This document shows positions 1-6,805 of a stretch of DNA of 64,000 nt, piece by piece; the stretch's first letter is position 1, and every line of letters starts with the position of its first letter. The position numbers and the translations under genes were made by a program. This stretch comes from Pedobacter kyungheensis (lineage in GTDB: Bacteria > Bacteroidota > Bacteroidia > Sphingobacteriales > Sphingobacteriaceae): positions 1 to 64,000 of the forward strand of contig NZ_JSYN01000016.1 in NCBI RefSeq assembly GCF_000812965.1, in the 5' to 3' direction. Under the pieces are notes generated by a model. It was not told where the DNA came from. It saw only the letters and a list, made by a program, of their open reading frames with translations, and made no database searches.

Positions 1-111
1 CAAACGCGTGGCTCCATACCCTTTGCTCCATGCTCCTCGCTCCATGCCCTCCGCTAAGCGCCAAACGCTCCCCGCTAATCACTTTATTTCAAAACATTTA
101 AACTTACTACA

Positions 112-507
112 ATGGCATTTAAAACCCGTTTAAATTTAGGATCAAAAGAGTTTGATGTACTGCAATGCAGTTTTTCATTAAACAGAGATGTTGACGCAAA
201 AGGCCGTCCGTCTTCAGGTGTTTATGGTGGTACCATCAGCATCGAAATCGAATCGACAGAAGATACTTCGGTAATCGAATCGATGGTTAACAACCAGTAC
301 AAGCCGCTTTCAGGTACACTTGTATTTAAGAAAGGCGAAGAAGATGCAAAAATGAAAGAACTTTCTTTCGAAGATGCCTACATCATTCAATATAGCGAAG
401 GTATTGCAGTAAACGACAATACCCCAATGACATTAACTTTTGTGGTATCGGCCCGCAAGCTGAAGCTGGGCAATGCCGAGCACGAAAACGATTGGCCTAA
501 GGCTTAA
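112..507 (+). CDS. tssD: T6SS tube protein TssD (Hcp-like)
   Basis: 131 residues, the usual size of the Bacteroidota Hcp/TssD family. It would form hexameric rings that stack into the inner tube of the type VI secretion system and carry or chaperone effectors. The opening MAFKTRLNLGSKEFDVL, the middle GGTISIEIESTEDTS and the ending AxHENDWP are the family signature as I know it. The start is the only ATG near the 5' end and there is no signal peptide. It lies 331 bp upstream of vgrG on the same strand, with a hairpin in between, so the tube gene is probably a separate transcription unit that heads the cargo island. Family call is firm; its cognate effector is not known. Confidence 0.93.
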   Translation: MAFKTRLNLGSKEFDVLQCSFSLNRDVDAKGRPSSGVYGGTISIEIESTEDTSVIESMVNNQYKPLSGTLVFKKGEEDAKMKELSFEDAYIIQYSEGIAVNDNTPMTLTFVVSARKLKLGNAEHENDWPKA

Positions 508-528
508 TTCCCGATGTTATAAATTTTA

Positions 529-556
529 AAGGCGATTGGCTTTGGCCAGTCGCCTT
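529..556 (+). terminator. Hairpin after tssD
   Basis: A 12-bp stem (AAGGCGATTGGC with GCCAGTCGCCTT, one G-T pair) and a TTTG loop sits 22 bp after the tssD stop. The 3' flank is AATAC and not a T run, so it is a weak or incomplete intrinsic terminator, or an mRNA 3'-end stabiliser. Confidence 0.5.
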
Positions 557-838
557 AATACAAAAATTTAATCTGAATTACAGGCTCTTCTCTGATCAGG
601 CTTTTATGGCTATGATAGATCAACTTTGATCACCTCGTAAATTAAACGCTATCTATGTCTAACCATCTTAAACATATTGAGGCAATAACTGTTTATTTCG
701 TTGGTGTTTACAAGTTCAGGAATTGTTGGTGCTTTAGCACGATATTTTAGTGCTGTGCATGCGAAATTAAAACCCATTTGTTGGGGGAGAATTCGAACAG
801 GACTTGATTAATTGTTGTGCTACAGATGGATAATCAAT
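557..838. other. Gene-free stretch before vgrG
   Basis: Between the hairpin and the vgrG start I see no convincing gene. The longest ATG-led frame seen here is about 31 codons (from 655) and has no recognisable features. The vgrG promoter should lie here, but no clean TTTG-N19-TAnnTTTG pair was found. Confidence 0.5.
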
Positions 839-2677
839 ATGGAAAAGAAACTCATTGCAGAAATCAATATAGAAGGAAAAGAAATTACCCATTTTGCTTC
901 CTTCAGCTTAAAACAGGCTTTTAACGATCACCATTATTTCGAATTGCGTTTTAACCACGATCAGATGGGGGCCCCCGGGTTGATCAGTTTAGACGATAGC
1001 CGCGATTTTGTTGGTAAAACTTTAACTGCATCTTTTGGCCATTCGCCGGAAAGCATGCAAAATTTTATTGGGCTCGTAGCTAAAGTACAACTGTCTCAAA
1101 GCCATGGTTATCATGGTGTACTCATTGTAAGCGGCTATAGTCCAACTATTTTGATCGACCGCGGCCCCGATTTGGGGTCCTATTTAGATAAAGACTTAAA
1201 CACTATTGTAAAACTGGCTACGAAGGATACGCCAGCCAACGATCTTAAGATTGTGGCTAAATCTTCACGTACAGAAGCAATAGACTACATTATACAATAC
1301 AAGGAGAGTGATTTTGCTTTTCTCAACAGGCTGTCGGCCGAATACCATGAGTGGTTTTTTTACGACGGAAAGCAACTCAATTTTGGTAAGCCCGATGCGC
1401 AGAAAGAAATTGCTTTGTTTTATGGGAGGGATGTGCAGGAAATGCAGTATGCCATGGAAATAGCGCCAATTAAAAATAAACGCTTTGCTTACAACTCCAA
1501 ACAGGATGAAATATTGCTGAGCGAAAGTACAGGGAAAGTAGATGGTCCGCCTGATTTATCGCATGCTGTTAAAGCTTCTAATCTAACCTATAGCAAAACT
1601 TTCAATCAACCTACTTTAATACGTGTTGATAATAGCAATGATATTAAAAACCTGGTAGAAAATGAGGAAAAGGCGAATGTGAGTGAATTGCTAAAAGTAA
1701 CTGCCAGGGGTGATAATGCCGGTTTGAGCATTGGTGGAATTGCCGAAATTACGATGAGCTTACGCAAAGAGCTGGCATTTACAACCGAGAGCCTTGGCAA
1801 ATTTCTGATCACCAGCATCAATCACCATATTGATGAGAACGGAAAATACCACAATACCTTTGAAGGAAAAGTATCCACTACGGAGCGTTTGCTTGTAAAA
1901 AAAGTACAAAAGCCCCAGCCTGACCTTCAGCTGGCCAATGTGATTGATAATAACGACCCCCAAGGTCAGGGCCGGATTAAAGTACAATTTAAATGGGAAT
2001 GTTTAACCAATGATGTAACTGAATGGCTCCGCGTCGTTACACCTAGTGCAGGTATTGGCGATAGAGGAAATAATCGCGGTTATTTCGCCATTCCCGAAAT
2101 CGACGATCAGGTAATGATTGCCTTTGAGGAAGGAAATATTGCCCGTCCGGTGGTAATGGGAAGTATGTACCACAGCGCTAATGTAGATAGTAGCCCGCTG
2201 ATTAAAAACCACCTGAAAAGCATCATTACCAGAAGTGGTCACCTGGTTGAATTTGATGATGATGCCAATACCCAGGGGATAAAAATTACCGATATCCACA
2301 ACAATATTATTCATATTGATACCAAAGGCAACAATATTACCATTACCGCTTTAGAAAACATGACGCTGAACTGTAAGAACATGCAGATTAATGTGCAGGA
2401 GAATATGGATGTTCAGGTGGGGCAAAACCAATCGACCAATGCTGGTAAGGACATTGCTACAACTGCAGGCAACAATTATTCGTTAAGTGCGGTTGGTGAT
2501 GTTTCAGAAACATCTAACAATAGAACAGAGCTTGCTACAAAGGATTTTAAAAGGACAGCTGATACTTCAAACGAAATCGCCTCAGAAATTAGCATGTTTA
2601 GTGCCAAAGAAAATATGACTATCCAAAGTGGTAAGATTGTAGAGTTAAACAGTGCAGAAAAATCTAATCTTTTTTAA
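839..2677 (+). CDS. vgrG: T6SS spike protein VgrG (TssI)
   Basis: 612 residues from the ATG at 839; an upstream TTG at 812 would add nine residues that do not look like VgrG, so 839 is preferred. The first two thirds match the phage-tail gpD/gp27-like part, followed by an OB-fold gp5-like domain near residues 375-460 (IDNNDPQGQGRIKVQFKW). The rest is a repetitive beta-helix needle with alternating N/T/D residues. The trimer would cap the Hcp tube, carry a PAAR-like tip and bring effectors with it. No enzymatic C-terminal extension is present, so cargo must be bound rather than fused. The genes that follow are packed as its likely cargo operon. Confidence 0.94.
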   Translation: MEKKLIAEINIEGKEITHFASFSLKQAFNDHHYFELRFNHDQMGAPGLISLDDSRDFVGKTLTASFGHSPESMQNFIGLVAKVQLSQSHGYHGVLIVSGYSPTILIDRGPDLGSYLDKDLNTIVKLATKDTPANDLKIVAKSSRTEAIDYIIQYKESDFAFLNRLSAEYHEWFFYDGKQLNFGKPDAQKEIALFYGRDVQEMQYAMEIAPIKNKRFAYNSKQDEILLSESTGKVDGPPDLSHAVKASNLTYSKTFNQPTLIRVDNSNDIKNLVENEEKANVSELLKVTARGDNAGLSIGGIAEITMSLRKELAFTTESLGKFLITSINHHIDENGKYHNTFEGKVSTTERLLVKKVQKPQPDLQLANVIDNNDPQGQGRIKVQFKWECLTNDVTEWLRVVTPSAGIGDRGNNRGYFAIPEIDDQVMIAFEEGNIARPVVMGSMYHSANVDSSPLIKNHLKSIITRSGHLVEFDDDANTQGIKITDIHNNIIHIDTKGNNITITALENMTLNCKNMQINVQENMDVQVGQNQSTNAGKDIATTAGNNYSLSAVGDVSETSNNRTELATKDFKRTADTSNEIASEISMFSAKENMTIQSGKIVELNSAEKSNLF

Positions 2678-2679
2678 CC

Positions 2680-2853
2680 ATGGCAATCATTAAACAGGCT
2701 AAAAATATTACTGTAGAAGTTATTCAGAAATATGAATTGCGTGTTGGCATTAAATTGGAAAAGATTGCCCAGGTAATGAATGTTGAGGCTACTGCACAAA
2801 ATTTATCATTAGCGAGCAGTAAAAAAATTGTATCAAGCGGTAACAAATCATGA
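2680..2853 (+). CDS. 57-residue protein between VgrG and DUF2931 lipoprotein
   Basis: An ATG two bases after the vgrG stop opens a 57-codon frame, which ends in an ATGA overlap with the next gene. This is translational-coupling spacing, so it is probably expressed. The product (MAIIKQAKNITVEVIQKYEL at its start) has no signal peptide. Its second half, with VEATAQNLSLASSKKIVSSG, resembles in style the polar beta-strand tail of VgrG. I do not recognise a family. It may be a detached needle segment, a VgrG-binding adaptor, or a relic of a longer effector tail. Confidence that it is a gene is moderate; the function is unknown. Confidence 0.55.
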   Translation: MAIIKQAKNITVEVIQKYELRVGIKLEKIAQVMNVEATAQNLSLASSKKIVSSGNKS

Positions 2854-3893
2854 GTTTAAAAGGAAACAGATACTTGTTTTTATCGCTCATTTTATTGGCG
2901 ATAACAAGCTGCAAAGGACAAAAAATGGAAGAAAAATTTGAGTGGACGGGTACTGTTTCAGCACCTGAAGAATACCCAATGGAAGTTTACAGAGGAGCAA
3001 TTATTGCCAACGATTTTACCTATAGTTTTGATGCCATTTGGGGAACACAGAATACCGGTTGGGGAAACGACGGCGGTATTATGAGTGTATCGACCAAACA
3101 AATGGAAGCACCAGACTCGTTAAATTTTACCTGGCTTTCGCTTACCGAAAAGAAATTTTATACCGGAAAATGGAAATTGGATAAAAATCTTATCAGTAGG
3201 TTATTTCAGAATGGTTTTATCAACGATCTAAATCAGAAAAAAGAAACCTATAAGCTAATTAAAGTTGGCCTTGCGCCCAAAGGGCGGGTAATGGTTTGGC
3301 TAAGCGGTGCCGGTTTTCAAACAGAGGTTGGTGCGTTTCAGGCACACGATACAACGATTACTGCCGAGCAGGCATACGATAATGCCAAGTATATGTTCCG
3401 TCCTGATTTTATCACTAAAACATTGAATAATGAAATGGTGATTAAACCCGAAATTAAGGACCGGATAACGAAATCGGGCATGCCGGATATGGATGTTTAT
3501 GAAACTTACCGCAAGCGTTATGAGTGGAGACCACAGGTGACTGTGCCTGAGGGAGGTAAAGTAACATTGATCTATTACAACTTCCTAAACGGAGAAGAAG
3601 AAAACCGCTTTGGTGAAGAGCTTACCACGAATCAATATGGCCACAGAGCATTGCCGAAATATATTTCTATCCTCTGGAAAGATAAAGCGGGTAAGAAAAA
3701 CGGCTTAGAAATCAGGCCATTTGATGAAAAAGAAACTTCCGGGGCTTTTGAAAAGTTAGCAGGAAATGGTCCTGTTGATTTGATCGTCGATTTAAGTAGC
3801 GATGGATCATCGGCCAAGCTGGCACTCAAAAACAAAACGGAAGAAATTAAGCTGGTTGGCAGTAAAATTAGTAGCAGTAAAAATTTGGATTGA
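2850..3893 (+). CDS. DUF2931 family lipoprotein
   Basis: 347 residues. The N-terminus is a lipoprotein signal with lipobox ITSC at about residues 18-21, giving a periplasm-facing lipid-anchored protein. The conserved block with EYPMEVYRGAI and the GxxTGWGNDGG motif around residues 45-80 is what I associate with DUF2931, common in Bacteroidota. It overlaps the 57-residue gene by four bases, and its stop lies one base before the lipase start, so all three are likely cotranslated. Placement directly before a T6SS lipase makes it a candidate immunity protein that would neutralise the lipase in the periplasm. That role is inference; the domain has no assigned activity that I know of. Confidence 0.8.
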   Translation: MSLKGNRYLFLSLILLAITSCKGQKMEEKFEWTGTVSAPEEYPMEVYRGAIIANDFTYSFDAIWGTQNTGWGNDGGIMSVSTKQMEAPDSLNFTWLSLTEKKFYTGKWKLDKNLISRLFQNGFINDLNQKKETYKLIKVGLAPKGRVMVWLSGAGFQTEVGAFQAHDTTITAEQAYDNAKYMFRPDFITKTLNNEMVIKPEIKDRITKSGMPDMDVYETYRKRYEWRPQVTVPEGGKVTLIYYNFLNGEEENRFGEELTTNQYGHRALPKYISILWKDKAGKKNGLEIRPFDEKETSGAFEKLAGNGPVDLIVDLSSDGSSAKLALKNKTEEIKLVGSKISSSKNLD

Positions 3894-3894
3894 T

Positions 3895-5310
3895 ATGACA
3901 AGTGTTCAATTGGGTGCTTACACCCCTAAGAATGATGTTACCGAATACCTGGATATTAATTTAGGTATTTTCTTTGATGGCACAAAAAACAGTAAAGCCA
4001 ATACCAATGCAAGACTTAACAATACAGAAACCTTTAAAAAATATGGAAAGGATGATGACGAAAGCAGCTATTATAACGATTGGTCTAACGTAGCGAGGCT
4101 TTGGGATCACTACGACAAAAGTCTTAGCTTATATATTGAAGGGATCGGTACCGAAGATGAGAAAAAAGATAGTACTATCGGATATGCATTTGGATCGGGC
4201 GATACCGGGATTAGGGGTAAAGTGAGAATTGGTTGCGAGAAAATCGTTTCTGAAAAACTTACTAAAATCCTAAAAGCTAATAACAAAAAAAAGCTGCGGA
4301 GTATAACTTTTGATGTTTTTGGTTTCAGCAGAGGAGCGGCAGCTGCAAGAAATTTTGTTTACGAAATTGGAAAATCCGCTTATAAGCCAAGTGTTATCGT
4401 AGAACCGCGATCTGGCAGGGTATCCAAATTCGATGCCGATGGTGAATCGACTAATGCAGAAGTATTACCGGCCTGCGGGCATTTAGGATTAAAATGCGAA
4501 CAGGCAGGGATTAAAATAACAGCTAACCAGATAAAAGTTAGGTTTTTAGGAATTTTCGATACGGTTTCTTCCTACTCGAAATACATTAGTGCAATGCCAA
4601 ATTTTAACGATGTTGAAGAACTTCACCTCAATGAAATAGGAAGGGCACAAACCGTGATCCATTTCATTGCTGAAAATGAGCATCGCCAAAACTTTTCGCT
4701 TACCAAGGTAAATATGGGCAAGGAAAAATCATTTCCGGGCGTACACAGTGATGTTGGCGGAAGTTACGATACCGGTCCGGAGGTAAAAGAAGAACTCGAA
4801 ACCACCTGGACAAACAGAAATAATCTTGAGCCCTTCAAAAGAAACCTGATCGAACAAGCGTGGTATAAAGAAGAGGAGCTCGAAATTACAGGAGGCTTTG
4901 CCTATTTCGCTTTAAAAGGCTCAAGAAAGCTTATCAAAAAGGAGTATAGTTACATCCCGTTGCATTATATGGCAGAATATGCAAAAAAGAGTACCGCACC
5001 GGTTAATCTGCAAGCACTGGTAGATAGCAAGTATACAATATCGGACGACCCCTTACTGGTTAGGGTAAAAGGTTATTTAAAAGATTATGTAATGGGCAAT
5101 GGTCAGCCTTACGCTTTTAAAACATTTGCTCAATTGGATAAAAAATATGCCGGCGCAAAAATACCAGAGCAGAACTATGCCAATTATCAGAAGGAAAAGC
5201 AGCAACAGGAAGACTTACGCATTTTAAGAAACAAGTATCTGCACTGGTCTGCACGTAGGGAAGGTATTGGGATGGATCCTAATGCCGATGGTAAAAGGGT
5301 TATTTACTAG
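3895..5310 (+). CDS. T6SS lipase effector, DUF2235 (Tle1-like)
   Basis: 471 residues from the ATG at 3895, one base after the lipoprotein stop. A longer frame from 3802 exists but would lie inside the upstream gene. The DUF2235 alpha/beta-hydrolase fold is clear: INLGIFFDGTKNS near the N-terminus, nucleophile elbow GFSRG with Ser145, IFDTVSS with Asp222, and GVHSDVGGSY with His284. These form the Ser-Asp-His set of Tle1-type phospholipases, which attack membrane phospholipids of rival cells. There is no signal peptide, as expected for T6SS delivery. It follows vgrG and precedes a PAAR-like gene, which supports delivery on the spike. Substrate is not shown by sequence. Confidence 0.9.
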   Translation: MTSVQLGAYTPKNDVTEYLDINLGIFFDGTKNSKANTNARLNNTETFKKYGKDDDESSYYNDWSNVARLWDHYDKSLSLYIEGIGTEDEKKDSTIGYAFGSGDTGIRGKVRIGCEKIVSEKLTKILKANNKKKLRSITFDVFGFSRGAAAARNFVYEIGKSAYKPSVIVEPRSGRVSKFDADGESTNAEVLPACGHLGLKCEQAGIKITANQIKVRFLGIFDTVSSYSKYISAMPNFNDVEELHLNEIGRAQTVIHFIAENEHRQNFSLTKVNMGKEKSFPGVHSDVGGSYDTGPEVKEELETTWTNRNNLEPFKRNLIEQAWYKEEELEITGGFAYFALKGSRKLIKKEYSYIPLHYMAEYAKKSTAPVNLQALVDSKYTISDDPLLVRVKGYLKDYVMGNGQPYAFKTFAQLDKKYAGAKIPEQNYANYQKEKQQQEDLRILRNKYLHWSARREGIGMDPNADGKRVIY

Positions 5311-5321
5311 AATGCTCAAAC

Positions 5322-6305
5322 ATGGAAAAATTAACCGATACAATACAGCCTTTAGATGCGGATAAGATTAAACTTAATGTAAATCATGCTATAGAATTTG
5401 CACCAAAACCACGGTTGCAAAGAAAGTACGGTATTACAATTAAATATTACAATGAGGGGAGCGGAGATGAGGCAAAAAGGATCGATTATCAGATCCATTT
5501 GCTGGTTAACCAATTCCGGGATGAAAATAAAACCTGGCAGTTATGCTTTAATAAGAGCGATCTTTTTATTGACAGGCATGAACCCGATTTTGTAAGTGAG
5601 CAGCTTGCCAGTATGGCTATGGCAGCAATTTATCCTGTTAAAGTTGATGTGAACTCAGTAAATGAGGTGTTTAGAGGAATTGTAAACCACAGCGAGATAT
5701 TAAAGCGATGGGAGCAGGTAGCCGAAAAAATTGGTGATAAATATGAAGGTCGGTATGCCGAACTGTTTTTATCAAAAATGGAGAGTAAAATTGCAGACAG
5801 GTATGAACTGCAAAATGCACTCAGGGTTGATATGTTCTGGAATATTTTTTTTCACCCCCAATATCTAAAGTATCAACCTGATTTATCGCAGCAAATAAGT
5901 TTTAGCTTTCCGGTTATTGCTTATAAAAATGTCACATTTGAAGGCGTACAGTCAGTAGCTCCCTATTATACAGATTATGGAACATTTAAAGTGAATTTTC
6001 ATTCAGAAAGTGAGACTACGGCAGAGCAGGCTGCGCTTTTAAATCAAGAGGGAGCATTTAAAATGAAATTAAATGCGATTTGTGATTTGGATCGCGACGG
6101 AGGTTTGCTTAAACATGCCCAGGTTGATTGGAAGCTGTACAAAAAGAAAGACCCAAACGAAATCGCAGTAAAACGAATACAGTTCACAGCCTACGAAATT
6201 GAAAGCAGCGTTCAGGCAGCCGATCCAGGTTTACATGCACATGTAGGAAGCGATCCTGTTCCTGTTGAAAAGAAAAAGGGATTTTGGACCCGGGTATTAG
6301 GTTAA
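5322..6305 (+). CDS. Unknown protein in T6SS cargo island
   Basis: 327 residues, soluble, no signal peptide, no transmembrane segment, start ATG 11 bp after the lipase stop. I recognise no domain. Visible features are an early Lys/Arg-rich stretch (FAPKPRLQRKYGITIKYY), an all alpha-plus-beta composition, and a charged tail ending in KKKGFWTRVLG. Lying between a lipase effector and a PAAR-like tip, it could be a cytoplasmic adaptor that loads the lipase on VgrG, playing the part that DUF4123 or DUF1795 proteins play elsewhere. A cytoplasmic immunity protein is another possibility. Both are inference from position only. Confidence 0.8.
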   Translation: MEKLTDTIQPLDADKIKLNVNHAIEFAPKPRLQRKYGITIKYYNEGSGDEAKRIDYQIHLLVNQFRDENKTWQLCFNKSDLFIDRHEPDFVSEQLASMAMAAIYPVKVDVNSVNEVFRGIVNHSEILKRWEQVAEKIGDKYEGRYAELFLSKMESKIADRYELQNALRVDMFWNIFFHPQYLKYQPDLSQQISFSFPVIAYKNVTFEGVQSVAPYYTDYGTFKVNFHSESETTAEQAALLNQEGAFKMKLNAICDLDRDGGLLKHAQVDWKLYKKKDPNEIAVKRIQFTAYEIESSVQAADPGLHAHVGSDPVPVEKKKGFWTRVLG

Positions 6306-6306
6306 T

Positions 6307-6314
6307 AAAGGAGG
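6307..6314 (+). promoter_or_regulatory. Strong Shine-Dalgarno before the PAAR-like gene
   Basis: AAAGGAGG, a near-perfect anti-SD match, ends four bases before the ATG at 6319. Bacteroidota mRNAs seldom use such sites, and the neighbouring genes have none. It fixes the start of the DUF4280 gene. Confidence 0.6.
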
Positions 6315-6318
6315 ATTT

Positions 6319-6804
6319 ATGGCACAGAAAGAAATTATTGTACAAGGCGCCACCTGCCAATGCCAGTTTGGTACAGCAACCGATAAACTAAAAGTACTTA
6401 CTCAGCAAAAGCATTACGTTAATGATAAAGACGGGGCTCAAAAATTAATTGCTTCGCATGTAGATATTGGGATGACCTTTGAAAAAAACACTTTCGGCCA
6501 ATGTAAACTCCAACCAACCCCCGGAGGTTTTAAGCCCTGTGTGCCCGCACTAACCGAGTGGAAAGAGATGTACAAAGAAATGGTTTTAATTAACAATGGG
6601 CAGGTTTTGGTTGAAGATAGCAAAGGCGTTTGTACCATTAGCGGTTCACCTTGCATTTTGTTTGCTAAAACTGGGCAGAAAGGGCAACCATCTCAGCAGA
6701 ATATCGATAATGCTGATGAAGAACAGCAGGCACAGATTAATCCGTTGGTGAATATGAAGGAGCTTAATATTACATCTCCTTATGATAATCTAAATGCAAT
6801 ATAA
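6319..6804 (+). CDS. PAAR-like tip protein, DUF4280
   Basis: 161 residues. The DUF4280 pattern is present: VQGATCQCQFGT at residues 8-19, a ThFGxC-like NTFGQC near 57-62, KPCVP near 74 and CTISGSPC near 104-111. The conserved cysteines fit a zinc-binding PAAR-type cone that would sit on the VgrG tip and join effectors to it. The Gln-rich tail from about 120 on probably serves as a linker or docking region. It is 13 bp downstream of the 327-residue gene and one base upstream of the large protein, which suggests it carries that protein. Confidence 0.88.
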   Translation: MAQKEIIVQGATCQCQFGTATDKLKVLTQQKHYVNDKDGAQKLIASHVDIGMTFEKNTFGQCKLQPTPGGFKPCVPALTEWKEMYKEMVLINNGQVLVEDSKGVCTISGSPCILFAKTGQKGQPSQQNIDNADEEQQAQINPLVNMKELNITSPYDNLNAI

Positions 6805-6805
6805 T

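Noticed and set aside
1..90. Imperfect GCTCCAT/CCGCT repeats at the window start, similar in style to 48385-48430
   Set aside because: Low-complexity similarity only; no array with fixed period, not CRISPR.
655..750. A 31-codon ATG frame between tssD and vgrG
   Set aside because: Too short, no coupling geometry and no recognisable motif.
1606..2314. Minus-strand open frames of 71-103 codons inside vgrG
   Set aside because: They are shadow frames of a firmly identified gene, without family features or spacing.
3802..3894. Upstream extension of the DUF2235 lipase start
   Set aside because: It lies inside the preceding lipoprotein gene, and the conserved fold begins after the ATG at 3895.
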